Notes: a model not told the origin generated them from the letters alone. Positions 49,271 to 61,700 are shown, counted from the stretch's first letter. The stretch is DNA of 64,000 bases from Leptodactylus fallax (GCA_947044405.1 CAMRHE010000115.1:4278001-4342000); one strand, 5' to 3'. Program-made: numbers and translations.

Positions 49271-51190
49271 ACTCTTAATGAACAATCAATCTGTGGGCAT
49301 TATAAAAATCCCAGGCAGGATAAGAAGGTGACCATTTTATGGGCAAGATTAGACAAATATACAAACATCCCAGACAGTCAGACTGAGGAAGATAGGAATG
49401 TACAGAGAATTGGGAAGTACAGTGGGAAGTGCAGTGTATTAAGGCAGGAGAAGAAGACTTAGTTTTAATTGAGAGAGATAGGAGACTGGAGTTACTCAAT
49501 GTCTGTCACACTGTTAGACCAACTGCACAGGCTGTGTGTGTTAGTGTGCTACAGTGCTGCAGCAGCCGCAAAAACCTTTATTCTTACCTGGAGATGAGTT
49601 GGATGAATTAGTGCTCCTGGTGCCTCAGTGAAGTGAAGTGAACAAACAAAAACAAAAACAATGCTATTGCTTCTTTACTTTGCAAAAACTTGTTACTTGC
49701 TACTTACCTGCACTTCCCAAAAAGGTTTACTTTTTGGATGGTCTGTAAAAGTCTTTGCTTCCTCCAATATCACCGTTTATGTATAAACACCGACAGGCAT
49801 CTGAAACAAACGTTCATCGATCGCTCATACAGACGACTGTTCCAAACACAAGCAAAAAAGAATGTTCCAACGAACAATTGTTATACAAAATAATTGTTCG
49901 TTACACAAATGTTCGCCCCAACCCATGAGGTTTCTAACCAGCCCATATTTTGAAAACTCCATGCCCACGATGCACAGGTCATCCACAGGTCTTTCAGTCA
50001 AGTCCACACAGATATTATTAAAGCTGACAAACGGCCAAAATATTCCGATACAACTTTAGCTGATGGTTGGCTGTATGTGACATTAGTATATATTTACGTA
50101 TGAACTATTGTTCGCCAAATGTTCAAAATCTGCCACTTCAGCAACCCAAACTCTAATGTGTATGGCCAGCCTTAGGCTGTATTTGGGTTAAAACAAACTT
50201 GAATGTGGTCAGATAGTTTCCTAGAGGCCATCAGAGTGTGATACGTGACTTTTTAAGCCAATTTGCAGTTTTGGTTCGGAATGACCTGGTTTGGAGTTGA
50301 GTCACACAACGAATCCGAAAATAATCTGAAAGTTTACTCATCTTTAAATAAAACAAATTGGTTGTAAAGATGGACATAACTTTATTTAAACCCTTTTACA
50401 AATACTGGGCTCTTCTGTTGAACTTAATCTGGCCATGAAACACATTAAAACAAGAGATGTGTAGTATTATAAAGAGGTTTTATAGCATATTCCTTGGCTT
50501 GCTTCATACTCCCGCACCCCCAGCTTTCTTTCGCTTGCGCATTCATATTTCAGCACATGTTAAACAGTCTCGCTGCTTTACATATTTGCTACCTACAGAA
50601 CTGAGGCAGTGAACATGTTAATAAAATTAAGGTAAGATATTAACCTCCAAAGCGTCAAATGATTTGCAGAGCAATTAAGAGGACTGGAGCTCACCGTGAT
50701 GATGTCTCCTTCCTGACATAAAGGTTCTCTCACCAAAGAGAACGAGACAGGGCGAACAGGAGGAGGGTGACAGTCATACTCCCCTCAGGGCACAAAATTA
50801 CTGGAGCAATTCTCTTCAGATCTACAGTGAGCAAGTGCAATTAGACCAGCAGCCTTATACTTAAAATGAAGGAACTTTCAAGATTTCCATGGTTAATAGG
50901 CTGCTAGTGGAATAACTTAGAGAGATAGGATCTGTAGAATTTAATGTACCTTTTTTTATTATAGTGTATGTCCTTTTTTTGGAAGGAAGAAAGAGGAAAA
51001 TGTGAGTTTCAGCTCTTGTAGGGCTTGAAAATGATTCAATTAACTGTGAACTTCATGGCAAATTCTCAGGGCCCTTAGTTTTTCTGATAATCTGAAAAAT
51101 AAAATTGTGATGTCAAGACATAGCTTGCATGAATGTCATACGAAGTCAATATCTTTGAAGGTCAATAAACTAAGTTTCATAATATTGTAT
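49271..51190. other. No gene; possible conserved element at 50490-50880
   Basis: Mostly unassigned. The stretch 50490-50880 is complex, with no repeat visible, and carries TF-like cores (for example ATTTGCAGAGCAATTAAG). Non-coding conservation is only a guess. Open frames are short and domain-free. Confidence 0.3.
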
Positions 51191-51194
51191 ATTG

Positions 51195-51600
51195 TAAGGG
51201 GTCTTCTGGAATTTAGATATTTACAACCCATCATTAGGTCATCATTATCTGATCTGCGGGGTTCTGACATCTAGGACCTCTTAAGACCAGCTTAAAGCGG
51301 CAGTGGTGCTTGTGTGAGCACTGCTTCAGCTTCACAGGCTGGTGATGTCATGATTATTTGCCACATCAAGAGGAATGTTTGCAGTTCAATACCATTCAAG
51401 TGGATGGGGCTGAGCTGCAATGCCAAGCACAGCTGCTACACAACGTATGGTGCTGTGTTTGGTATTCAGTGAAGAATGACCTAAACATTGTGGTCTCTTC
51501 TAACAGCTGATTGGTGAGGGTTCTGAATGTTGGACCCCCACAGATCAGATATTGGTGACCTATCCTTAGGATAGGTCACCAATATCCTATTTTTTTGTAT
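51195..51600. repeat. Frog-type MITE, nearly complete copy
   Basis: TAAGGGGTCTTCTGGAATTT on the left; on the right CAGATCAGATATTGGTGACC plus an inverted CTATCCTTAGGATAGG. The interior has TTCAAGTGGATGGGGCTGAG. It serves here as the reference for the split copies at 6703, 20512 and 37405. Confidence 0.72.
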
Positions 51601-51824
51601 AAGGTGGCAGTCACATGATAATGCACATGCACAATGCTAGGTTACAGTCTAATAGTTAATAGTCAATACTATTCGATCAGGCAGGCTGTCTAGCACCTAT
51701 ACACCGTACGCAAACCCAATAGGTGCCAGAACCCCATTTTCTCTCAACCAGCATAACATGGTCTGACTGCATCCTTCAGAAAATGTTTTAGCCCTGAGGT
51801 ATTAGTAGATATTTAACATCCCAT

Positions 51825-52085
51825 TTAGGCTGGGTTCACATCTGTGCCAGGCTCTTTGTTGGTCCACCGGGGGACCCGTATGACAGAGAGGAGGTCTGCT
51901 AGAACAGTGGTTACACATGGACACCTGCAAACCCCATTGCCTATAATGAGGTCTGCCGGGTGTCCACTGTTTTCAAACTGAAAGTGGAAAAGAGAAAAAA
52001 GTGCTCCGTGCAGGACTTTTCTCTCCACCAATTTTTGGCAATTTCTGCAATGGAGACTTCGGCGCAGATGTGAACTTAACCTATG
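51825..52085. repeat. Palindromic MITE (37591 family)
   Basis: TTTAGGCTGGGTTCACATC on the left and, inverted, ATAGGTTAAGTTCACATCTG on the right, with CAAACCCCATTGCCTATAAT and CAGGACTTTTCTCTCC inside. Confidence 0.8.
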
Positions 52086-53839
52086 CTTAACTTCTTTAGC
52101 GATAGAGAGATAAGTGGCTGCTCCTTATCCCTGTGGATACAATAGTAATTCTCTGCTCTCCCACCTGCATATAGTAGGCATCCAAGGAACTCCTTTATAA
52201 GTGAGCATATCATCTTGGAAAAACCCATTGTAGGAGACTATTTACCTTTTCTGTATTACTAGAGGTGGGTCACACTGTTGATGTTCAGAGAAAAATAGGC
52301 AAGTGAAATGTGAGAAAAAGTAAAGGATACATTTCTGGGTGAACTAGTTTAGACAATGGGTAGACAAATATGTGGCTGCTCACCATTGCTGGTTGTGCAA
52401 GCTGGGCACAACACCGAGACAATTTGATCATTTGGCTGACCACACTGATGTATGACTGGAGCTATTGCCATTATTAACAACTAAAAAAATTACACTTCAC
52501 TTTGGTTCCTTTTACCACAGAATAGAAAAACAACCTTGATATAAGCAACTTCATACAATACTATTCCTTAGAATTTATCCTAAGCAAAGATATCTTTCAC
52601 ATTGCATATGATGCAAGCTAGGTTTATTTAGTAAAAACATCTCTTTATACATACTTTATACGTTCTTACCTATATATATGCAAATGTATGTGTATATATA
52701 GTATATATGAATATGCATGTGTAACTGTATACATATTGACAGAAAATGCCTGTAAAAACAAAAAAAAAGTGTCAATAAACCCTCCCCCAACTCATGGAAG
52801 AATGCCTGTCCAATGGTGGCATGGGAGAGGCTTGAAGAGTTAAATAAAAAAAATCTCTGTGATGGGCCTCCTCTACTACTAGTCAGGATTAGTCAACAAG
52901 TAGTCAGCCAAGAATAAATGGGACTTCAACAGAATGCATGGTCAAGAACAATAGAAGGTCAAGAGTCATGGTCAAATACCAAAGAAGAAAAATAAAGTGA
53001 CTCCAAAGGAGGGTCAAACACAAACCAAGGTCAAGAACAGGATCTGAAATAGACACAATAAGAAAAGGTGGGTAGACTACCAAAGCAAATACCGTCATCA
53101 CCAGGCAGTGGAAGAAAGAATTCATTAAGTATGTATACGGTACACTGTACAGTATAGCAGGTCTGATAACCTCATCCAAAATGACAACTGATCTCAGAAC
53201 CCACAGAATTAACCATTGCTCTGCTGCAGCAGAGCATGGGAAATAATAGGAAAAGAACGATAGAGGAACCTGGGGAGGTATGTAACACCAAGATCCAACA
53301 AATTATAAAAGTTATGAATTTTAATATGATTACATCTAAGAACATTTGGTTCTGCAGTAAATTGAAAATGACAGGAGCTTGCAGGAAATATTTGGTGAGT
53401 ACCTGTTGTACTAAGTTTTTGTTCCCAGTGATCATTCATAAGGATGTCTGGTTTGGTGCAGTACAACACTTGTCTGGCTGTTCTTTTCTGCAGTACACTT
53501 TGGAAATTGGGATGTTATCCCATTTGTAAATGGTTTTACTTTTCAGTCTGGGGTTAAAATGCTGTCTCAGATTGTGAGTGATATGAAGCAGCCCAGTATG
53601 CATCCACCTCTACCTCAAAGACTTCAGAGGAAAAGGGCAGAGTGGACAACTGTTGGTTGTGGGGGATTTGGCCTGTCATTTTATAATTCCTATGGTTTAT
53701 TTTTTTGAGCCAGATGTAGTCTCTAGAACAAACAAGGCCTGCCATATGTAGGATGATGTGGCTTCTAAGAGAAAAAATATCTTGCATGAGGTATATTGTA
53801 GAACAGGCCATCTAGGTGTAGTTGAGGGAATAATCAGGA
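52086..53839. other. No recognised gene
   Basis: 52890-53480 is purine-rich unassigned sequence with small open frames on both strands and no domain. It may be decayed LINE sequence in line with the remnant at 54360, but no motif supports that. Confidence 0.3.
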
Positions 53840-53901
53840 AGAGAATAGGAGAGGAGAGAAGAGAAGAGGAGAGAAGAGGAGGGAAGAGAAGAGAAGAGAA
53901 G
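53840..53901. repeat. GAGAA/GAGGA purine microsatellite
   Basis: Imperfect AGAGGAGAGAAGAG-type repeats. Confidence 0.85.
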
Positions 53902-54359
53902 GCATCTTCTTGCTGGAGATTCAACCATTAAAGGGGTTGAATTAGGAGATAATGCAGATGTGTTGTAAGAGGTGAGATGTCTTCTAGGTCTTCAAGGATG
54001 ATATCTGCTCCTGACCAGTTAAGAAGAAGCAATGAAACTGCAGTGATGGAAATATGGTTGTGTGTCCAGTAGATGCTGTTCATGTTATTATGAATAATAC
54101 AGAATATAAAAGTAATGTTCTTCATATAAGTCTGGTGTTTCTTAGAGCATCTCTGAATAACTCTTGCAGATGCAGGCGTGCCTTAACTCAAATCTACACC
54201 AGTCAAGAACTGGCATACATTTTTAATTTCTGGCATGAGTTATAGTAAATCTGAAGTACTGGGGCACTACTGACCTGGCCCATCTAGGTTCTCACTCTGC
54301 TACAGCTATTTTATGCTCACTTTATAGGAAAAGCCCAGTGACCTAAATGTGATTATATC

Positions 54360-54866
54360 TAGGGATATTTTGGATCTGGTAGCAATAGACATGGTTCAAG
54401 GATTGTAATGACTGGAAGATAGCCATACATGGATACATGCTTTACAGAGTAGACCGAAGAGGTGGTGGAGCCATTTATGTCAAGGATAATCTTATATCTA
54501 CAGTAATTCAAGATGCACACAAAGACCTTGAAATAATCTGTATTTGCATGCAAATTAAAGAGGGAACTATCAGTGTGGTATATAGGTCTCCAGGGTAAAC
54601 TCAGGATTATTCTAACAAGTTAGTTGATGAAACTGGCAAAATGACAGCATAGAGTAGTGAGAGACTTAAACATGCCTGCTGTGGACTGGATTATCTCTAG
54701 TGCTCTTACATTCAAGAATATGAATCTAATTGGTGCGCTTAATGGAGCTTCCCTTAAGCAGCTAGTTAAGTTACCAACCAAGGTCTTTACAAATAGGGAT
54801 CTGGTGTGTAAGGTTAAGTGGAATAACATTTTGGTTCTAGTGACCACCAGTGTCTGTGGTTTGACA
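54360..54866 (+). pseudogene. CR1-type LINE endonuclease domain remnant
   Basis: From 54443 the + strand reads YRVDRRGGGAIYVKDNLIST and then VIQDAHKDLEIICICMQIKE with VVYRSPG, the order of the apurinic-type endonuclease of CR1-group LINEs. From 54657, in another frame, RDLNMPAVDWI and LIGALNGASLKQLVKLPT correspond to the GDFN..IDW block and what follows. Stops (after YRSPG) and at least one frameshift make it dead. No RT follows, and the Gypsy element begins about 550 bp later. Upstream coding is not recognisable. Confidence 0.75.
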
Positions 54867-55194
54867 TAATCCCTGGATAGCTCAGTGTATTCACACTTGG
54901 CTGATGAATAGATATCAAAGTGTTGGTTGTTACCAGATCACACACTTGCAGTGTATTAGCAGCCTCTTTGGCATAAGCCTATTTAAAGCAAGAAGATAAG
55001 CGAGTATTGGAGCCTGCAAGTGTGCATTGTCTAATGTGTGCAGTGTCTTAAGTGTGACTTTTGATTCAGTGACTTTAGATTAAGTACACCTAGCAGGTAG
55101 ATAACTTCTTGCTTAGTTTTGTTTGCTGTATATATTCTGATTAGGGTGAACTCCATTGTTGCCAATGTAACTCAGGGGGCATGTGGGGCAATGT
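54867..55194. other. No recognised feature
   Basis: Unassigned spacer before the damaged G-rich tract. Confidence 0.35.
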
Positions 55195-55335
55195 ATGTTT
55201 TCCGGGGGCGGCGGTTGGGGGGGGAAAAAAAAAGGGGGGGGGAGAGGGGGGGGGGGGGTAAAAAAAAACTACTTTTTAAGGGGGTAATAGGGAAGGGGGG
55301 GGGGGGGGTGGTGGTGTGGGGGGGGGCACTGCTGT
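55195..55335. other. G-homopolymer tract, probably sequence damage
   Basis: Runs of G broken by A-runs (and few C), unlike the sequence on either side. The same texture recurs inside both LTRs, where the other LTR shows what should be there. Proline- or glycine-rich frames across it are not genes. Confidence 0.75.
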
Positions 55336-55414
55336 TTTTTGCTTTCACTCGGTCAGATGGGGATGGAGATGGAGTGTCAGGGAGGCTACTTCTGGGCTGG
55401 GACACTCAAATAAG

Positions 55415-55530
55415 TGTGGGGAACCGCCATTTCTTTTAATAAAAAAAGTATTTGGGTTTTTCCCCCCCGGTTTTGGGGTTGGGGGGCCCGGGGGTTTTTG
55501 GGGAAGTTTTTTTTTGTAAATAGAGAGAGT

Positions 55531-55572
<42 letters not shown>

Positions 55573-56515
55573 GAGCAGGAAAAAAAGGGACGCCAAAAAA
55601 GGCGGCCCGGTGGGGGGGGGCCGGGGGGTTGTTTTTTTTTAATAAATAGAGGAGGGGGGGGGGGGGGGGGGGAGCTGCTGGGACAGACATGTTATGTCTG
55701 GGGGAGTCTAAGAGCCACTTGTTCCTCTTTACTTCACAGTATATAGTTAGGTATGTGTTACCCCCTATATACTCACAGGACCTAGCTAGTAACCGTAGTT
55801 AGGGATCCATATATATATACAGTTCAGGGCAGTGATAGGTTAGGCTTCCGAAGGCCAACTAGCTAGTTAGAGGCCCGGTGGCACTAGTAGTTTAGCTGGC
55901 AGGTTAAGGACTCAGTGTTAGGGTAGTCAGGCCTGCATCTACTGCCGTCACCGTCGCCCTGTTTGCTGCCTGTGAAGAATCTCATCATCATCATCATCTC
56001 CTGATCGGCTGTCTGTCATCTCCTGGAGGAATCCGAGGATCCACAGTCATCCACAGGGGCCCCTGCATCTCTTCTGTTGCCTGGAGGTATTGTGCACTGG
56101 ACTCTTGCTATATATTTATATATATACCCGGGTATATAACCTAAGACGGTTGAGGACTTGCTGGTTGTTGTAGTACTGCTGTGTTCTGAGTATATTTTAT
56201 GTATGTATTATTACCCTGTTGATTCTTATAAAGCTACTGTTATAACCTTATGTGGTATCTGTATGTATTCTTCAGACTGTGAGATTAGTACAGTGATCCT
56301 TGTTAAGGCTACTAACTGTACTTCATGGGTAAGTCCCAGGAAGAGATCCTCCCTGTAATACAGAGGCTCTATCCTGGGTGGAGGCACTGATATATTTCAT
56401 ATATGTTCCCACTCTTCCCTTCAGCGAAGGCTTCAGGTCCCATTATACACACAGGTCAGCGCCAGAGTCTGTTGCGGGAGGGATAATACTCATACCCCCC
56501 CCAAATAGGGCTACA
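55415..56515 (+). repeat. 5' LTR of the Gypsy element
   Basis: Starts TGTGGGGAACCGCCATTTC and ends AATAGGGCTACA. Positions about 55435-55672 are replaced or corrupted by G and T homopolymers relative to the 3' LTR. From about 55672 on it matches 62047 onward. A TATATATTTATATATATAC segment near 56108-56127 could be the TATA region of U3, but no start site can be fixed. Confidence 0.88.
55435..55672. other. Corrupted segment of the 5' LTR
   Basis: Long G runs (over 40 at about 55531-55571) stand where the 3' LTR has ordinary sequence with CTGGCTTCTTTGCCCCTGC. Small islands such as GTAAATA and GTGAGCAG still line up with the 3' LTR, which points to read or assembly error rather than a real expansion. 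Confidence 0.8.
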
Positions 56516-56539
56516 TTTGGAGGCACTGCTGAGATTTAG
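56516..56539 (+). promoter_or_regulatory. Primer-binding site region
   Basis: Directly after the 5' LTR end, TTTGGAGGCACTGCTGAGAT has the TGG start expected of a site pairing with a tRNA 3' CCA end. The tRNA species was not determined. Confidence 0.6.
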
Positions 56540-56559
56540 AAGTGGGAATAGTCATTGAT

Positions 56560-58734
56560 ATGGAGAAGCGATATAGCTCAGAGGGGAACCTCCCACTAGC
56601 TACTACATGGGATTACCGACCGCCTGTTCCTCCCCTGGTTCAGGTAAAGGAAGAACCCCGCTCAGCCAGTTACCCCCCCAGTATGGCCGTCGCTAGCAGT
56701 TCCTCTAGTGACAGTGCTATTAGCACTTTAGCCAGGCTGACTGAAATGTTAGCTCAGGGCCTGCAGGCCACTCACTACAAGAAACTAAAAGTATTCTCTG
56801 GTAATGTCCCAGTACCACAAGGGGAGGAAAACTTTGAGATATGGAAAGAACATACTCTCCAATGCCTGAAGGAATGGTCTTGCTCTGAAGAAGGCAAGCG
56901 GCAGCGTATCAGTGAAAGTTTGCGGTCTCCTGCTGCAGAATTGATCCGCTTGTACAGAGACTCTCATGAAGGAGTGAGTGCATTGGACTATATACAAGTA
57001 CTGTCTGATCACTTTGAGCCATACTATGACCTTGCCCAGATGGTTGCTGATTACCGAATGGTTCGTCAAAAAGAAGGGGAAAATGTCTCTACTTTTATTA
57101 ACCGTTTACAGCTACTTCTTTCACGTCTGGTGTACCACGCAGCTATATCTACTTCAGAGGTAGACGCTATGAGAACCAGTCAGTTGGTGAGAGGGTTACA
57201 ACCTCATCATCCTCTTGCTCAAGTACTCAAGGTCTTACTATCTGATAGAGTCCTTCCATTTCCTGACTTAATGAAGTTAGTGAAGAAACAAGAAGCTGAC
57301 ATTAGTTTTAGTACCCCTAAGAAAGCGAAAAGCATCTCTAAAGAAGATGTTGTTCCTAATTCAAACAAGGACAAACCAGCGGAGCGGTCAGAACTTAGAC
57401 AGTCCGCCACTCCACCCACTGCCACTCAATGGAGGAAGGATGCTAGAACCTGTTATAAATGTGGTCAGACGGGCCATACTGCCAGACAGTGTACGGAGGA
57501 CAGTGAGGGATTGAGACACAGTGCTGTCTTCTCTATTCAGAATCAAAGACACCGAAGGAAGGCGGGCCGAGTAAATACCAGAGGCGCTATCGCGGGCTCC
57601 AGGTCCGTTGTCAAAGTCACTGTCAATGGTCATGCCGCTCCTGCCCTGTTTGATACAGGATCTCAAGTGACCCTGATTTATCGCTCGTTCTACCAAAAGT
57701 ATCTGAGGGATATACCTCTTCAGTCTACGGGACAAATGAAATTGTGGGGGCTTAATTCAGGATCATATCCTGTAGATGGCAGCCTACAAGTAGTTATAGC
57801 TGTCCCTGAATTAGAAGATCAGAGTGTCGCTCCCATGAAGATTACGGCTCTTGTCTGTCCTGATACAGGGGATTCTTGTGCAGCTCCTGTGATACTTGGC
57901 ACTAATTGTCCCGCAGTGCATTATGCTTTTCAGAAGTTTCTTGGAAGAGATTGGAACCCTGCAGCTCAGCCGGTGAATATATCTTCTGATCTTAGAGAAC
58001 TCTGTGATGCCCTGTCTACTGGCTATCGACATGGAATGGTATATCATATCGGTGAGAGAACCGTGGAGGTTCCTGCCGGCGGGGAGAGAATTCTGAGAGT
58101 AGCCTCCAGCATTGCTCCCGATTTGCTTGAAGGGGGGAGTTATGTCCTTATGGAAACCCCTGAAGAAATGATTAACCAGAATGGCTGGATGGTGATCCCA
58201 GAGAGAAAGGACTGGAGAAATAAAGTGGAGTTATCTACCTGTGTGACAGTGAGGAACTGTTCACCACATCCGATTGTAATTGGACCATACCAGAATGTGG
58301 CCCACTGCTACCCTGTGCTTGGAGTAAATCCATACGCTGAAGTGTGCAGGATTCAAATCCGAGATGCAATCCCTAATCTCAATCTTGACTTGAGTGATCC
58401 ACATTTACCAGAGGCCTGGAATCAGCGACTGACACAGAAGTTGTCTGAATTATCGGAAGTGTTCTCCATGGATGATATGGATGTAGGTTGTGCTAAAAGT
58501 GCTCAACACACTTTCCGATTGACCGATTCTACTCCCTTCCGGGAGCGACCACGGAGAGTTGCTCCAAAGGATGTTGATGAGTTAAGACAGACTCTACAGC
58601 AAATGAAAGGTCAGGGGATCATTGTGGACAGTAAGAGCCCCTATGCCTCACCTATTGTGGTGGTAAGAAAAAAAATCTGGAGCAATTCGCCTATGTGTGG
58701 ATTACAGAACTCTGAACCGGAGAACCTTACCTGA
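56560..58734 (+). CDS. gag-pro: Gypsy gag-protease (and first part of RT, then frame lost)
   Basis: The first ATG in frame is 56560, 44 bp past the LTR; an upstream GTG at 56542 is not a likely start. Residues about 65-250 form a capsid-like gag domain: LKVFSGNVPVPQGEENFEIW, then ISESLRSPAAELIRLY and FINRLQLLLSRLVY. This resembles the PNMA gene family, which derives from Gypsy elements. A CCHC zinc knuckle CYKCGQTGHTARQC lies at 298-311 and binds genomic RNA. An aspartic protease with LFDTGSQVTLI has its catalytic Asp at 365. The N-terminal RT fingers follow (SPYASPIVVVRKK). The frame then leaves RT in an A8 run at 58668-58675 and ends 20 codons later in unrelated sequence. The rest of pol is in the next frame. 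Confidence 0.9.
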   Translation: MEKRYSSEGNLPLATTWDYRPPVPPLVQVKEEPRSASYPPSMAVASSSSSDSAISTLARLTEMLAQGLQATHYKKLKVFSGNVPVPQGEENFEIWKEHTLQCLKEWSCSEEGKRQRISESLRSPAAELIRLYRDSHEGVSALDYIQVLSDHFEPYYDLAQMVADYRMVRQKEGENVSTFINRLQLLLSRLVYHAAISTSEVDAMRTSQLVRGLQPHHPLAQVLKVLLSDRVLPFPDLMKLVKKQEADISFSTPKKAKSISKEDVVPNSNKDKPAERSELRQSATPPTATQWRKDARTCYKCGQTGHTARQCTEDSEGLRHSAVFSIQNQRHRRKAGRVNTRGAIAGSRSVVKVTVNGHAAPALFDTGSQVTLIYRSFYQKYLRDIPLQSTGQMKLWGLNSGSYPVDGSLQVVIAVPELEDQSVAPMKITALVCPDTGDSCAAPVILGTNCPAVHYAFQKFLGRDWNPAAQPVNISSDLRELCDALSTGYRHGMVYHIGERTVEVPAGGERILRVASSIAPDLLEGGSYVLMETPEEMINQNGWMVIPERKDWRNKVELSTCVTVRNCSPHPIVIGPYQNVAHCYPVLGVNPYAEVCRIQIRDAIPNLNLDLSDPHLPEAWNQRLTQKLSELSEVFSMDDMDVGCAKSAQHTFRLTDSTPFRERPRRVAPKDVDELRQTLQQMKGQGIIVDSKSPYASPIVVVRKKIWSNSPMCGLQNSEPENLT
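58668..58675 (+). other. Homopolymer where gag-pol loses frame
   Basis: Eight A residues follow GGTAAG. RT sequence upstream is in one frame and RT sequence downstream in the next, so the shift lies inside the RT fingers. Natural programmed shifts are not expected there. A one-base slip, in the genome or in the read, is the simplest explanation. Confidence 0.75.
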
Positions 58735-61700
58735 TCAGTATACACTGCCGAGAATTGAAGAAGCTCTGGAAGCTCTGAATGGAAACTGTTGGTTCACAGT
58801 GCTGGACCTAAGATCGGGATACTATCAAGTCCCAATGGCACCTGAGGATCAGGAAAAGACAGCCTTCATATGCCCCTTGGGTTTCTTTCAGTTCACTCGT
58901 ATGCCGCAAGGTACAAAAGGTGCGCCAGCAACGTTCCAAAGGTTGATGGAAAGAGTGTTAGGTGATTTAGTGCCCCGGGAATGCCTTGTATATCTTGATG
59001 ACATTATTGTGTTTGGAAAGACGCTGGAAGAACATGAAGAACGACTCATGAGAGTACTCCATCGCTTAAAAGAAGAGGGGCTGAAGTTGTCGGCTGACAA
59101 ATGCAAATTTTGTAGATCTTCGGTCACTTATGTAGGTCATATTGTTTCTGCTGAAGGAGTTGCTACCGATCCTGGTAAGATTGAAGCTGTGGTGAATTGG
59201 CCCCGACCGCAAAATATTACGGAGTTGCAATCTTTCTTGGGGTTTTGTGGATTCTATCGACGATTTGTGGAAGGATATTCAAAAATTGCTCGAGCCCTCC
59301 TCGACCTGTTGAAGAGTGATGCAGGAGATCCGGGAAAGAAGAAAGGGTCTTCCAAAAGCCTTTTTGGCGATAGGTGGACTGCGGATTGTGAAGAAGCATT
59401 TAAGTTGTTGAAGAAGAAATTGACAGAAGCTCCCGTTCTGGCTTATGCTGATGCACATAAGCCATATGTGCTACATGTAGATGCCAGCTTTGAAGGATTA
59501 GGTGGCGTGCTGCACCAAGAATACCCGGCCGGGTTACGGCCCATAGCTTTCATAAGTCGAAGTCTTTCTCCCAGCGAGAAAAATTATCCAGTACATAAAT
59601 TGGAGTTTCTGGCGCTCAAGTGGGCCATTGTTGATAAATTACATGACTATTTATACGGAGCCACGTTTGAAGTAAGAACAGACAACAATCCACTGACATA
59701 CGTTTTGTCAACCGCTAAACTCGATGCTACAGGACATCGCTGGTTGGCAGCTTTATCCAACTACCAATTCACACTCAAGTATAAATCGGGGCCTAAGAAC
59801 ATTGGGGCAGATGCTCTATCAAGACGGCCTGGATTACCTAGTCCGGAAGTAGTGGATGAATGGGAAGAAGTGCCAAGTCCTGGAGTAGGAGCTTTGTGTG
59901 CCATGGCTGCTGTAGTTGAAGACCGAGTAGCCTTTTCTGAAACTCGGCTTATTGACTCTATTGGGGGAGGTCCCGAAGCTGTACCAGACATGTTTGCCTA
60001 CCCTGCCGCTTTAGGATCCTTTGAGAGTTGTTCTATATCTTCAAAGCGAATGATCTGGAGTCAAAAGACTGATCCTTTAATTGGACCTCTTTATCAAGCA
60101 GTGAGTTCTCAAGACAGAGAAATGTTAAAGACATCCCTACCCTCTGAATGCAGTCAACTTCTACGAGATTGGGAGAAGTTTGAAATAGACAATGGCCTAC
60201 TTTATCGTGTGGTGCTGTATCATGATCACCCTGGAAGGCGCCAACTAGTTATTCCAAGCTGCTTTCAGAAGATGATTTTCCGAAGTCTGCATGATTATCA
60301 TGGTCATTTGGGACCTGAGAAGACTTATGGCCTAATACAAGACCGATTCTACTGGCCCAAAATGAGAGATACCGTGACTCGTCTGTGTAGGTGCTGTCGC
60401 AGATGTTTGCAGAGGAAGACTGTCCCGGTTCGAGCGGCCTTCATGGGACACTTGAAGAGTTCGGGCCCCATGGATCTTGTCTGCATAGACTTCCTTTGTA
60501 TTGACAACGACTCCAGAGGATTTGGAAATGTATTGGTGGTGACTGATCACTTCACACGATATGCTCAAGCCTTTCCGACTAAGGATCAAAAAGCAGTCAC
60601 TGTTGCAAGAGTGCTTTGGGAAAAGTATTTTATCCATTATGGCTTACCACACCGGTTGCATTCTGATCAAGGCCGGGATTTTGAGAGTAACCTGATCAAA
60701 GAGTTACTTCAGTTGTTGAACATCCGCAAAAGTCGGACGACGCCTTACCATCCAGAGGGAGATGCCCTTCCTGAAAGATTTAACAGGACTTTACTTGATA
60801 TGCTTGGTACCTTACGAATTGAGGATAAGCGATCCTGGAGTAGAAAAGTGGAGGCTATGGTGCATGCCTATAATAGTACAAGGCACGAGAGCACAGGATA
60901 TTCACCATACTTTCTGATGTTTGGAAGAGAGCCTAGGCTACCTATTGACATCTTGTTGGGAGTCTCTACCGATGGTATCAGTCATCGAGATCATTACCGA
61001 TACGTGGCACGTTTGAAAGAAACGCTTAAGAGTGCTTATCAGCTGGCTGAGGAAAATGCGGCCAAAGTGAATGAAGGAAATAAAAGGAGATTTGATCTTC
61101 GAGTAAGATACCGAGAATTGAACCCTGGGGACCATGTTCTGCTACGGAATTTGGGAGCATCTGCAAAACATAAGCTGGCTGATCGATGGCGGAGTGAACT
61201 CTTTACAGTGGTAGATCGGTTGCCTGGAATACCAGTCTACAAGATAAAAGGACGGGACGGGAGGATCAGGACTTGGCATAGAAATCATTTGTTGCCTGTA
61301 CCTCAGATTGATGGTATGGATATCTCCAATGATGGCTCGGCCTGCGATTCTCCACAGTCCTTAGCCGATATTCCACCTGACCTTCCTGAGAGTGATTGGA
61401 CTGTGGCTCCTGAAGTTCCTAGATCACCAGTATCTTCTCCTTCAGGGAGACCTATGAACCCTCAAACTCCAGAATTCGTACCTAGATCTGTGTCTACAGA
61501 TGAGCAGGGATCTAGCTCTCCTACGCCACCAGCACCATCCCCTCCCATGGCAGACAACCCTAGTTTAGGGCCTGGACATGCTAGTTTACCTCAGAGAGAG
61601 GTACGGAGAGGAGAGAGAATTAGACACCCTCCACCTATGCTGACATATGATAGTTTGGGGGACCCCAGATTTACTACTCAGCCTCATTTATACCATGCTT

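Noticed and set aside
55531..55571. G-quadruplex or immune-switch-like G tract
   Set aside because: The other LTR has ordinary sequence at this place, so the G run is probably not real.
55119..55746. Gly-rich and Pro-rich open frames
   Set aside because: They lie in G-homopolymer tracts that appear to be sequence damage.
58650..58740. Programmed gag-pol frameshift
   Set aside because: The shift lies inside RT, after protease and RT fingers, not at a gag-pol or pro-pol border.
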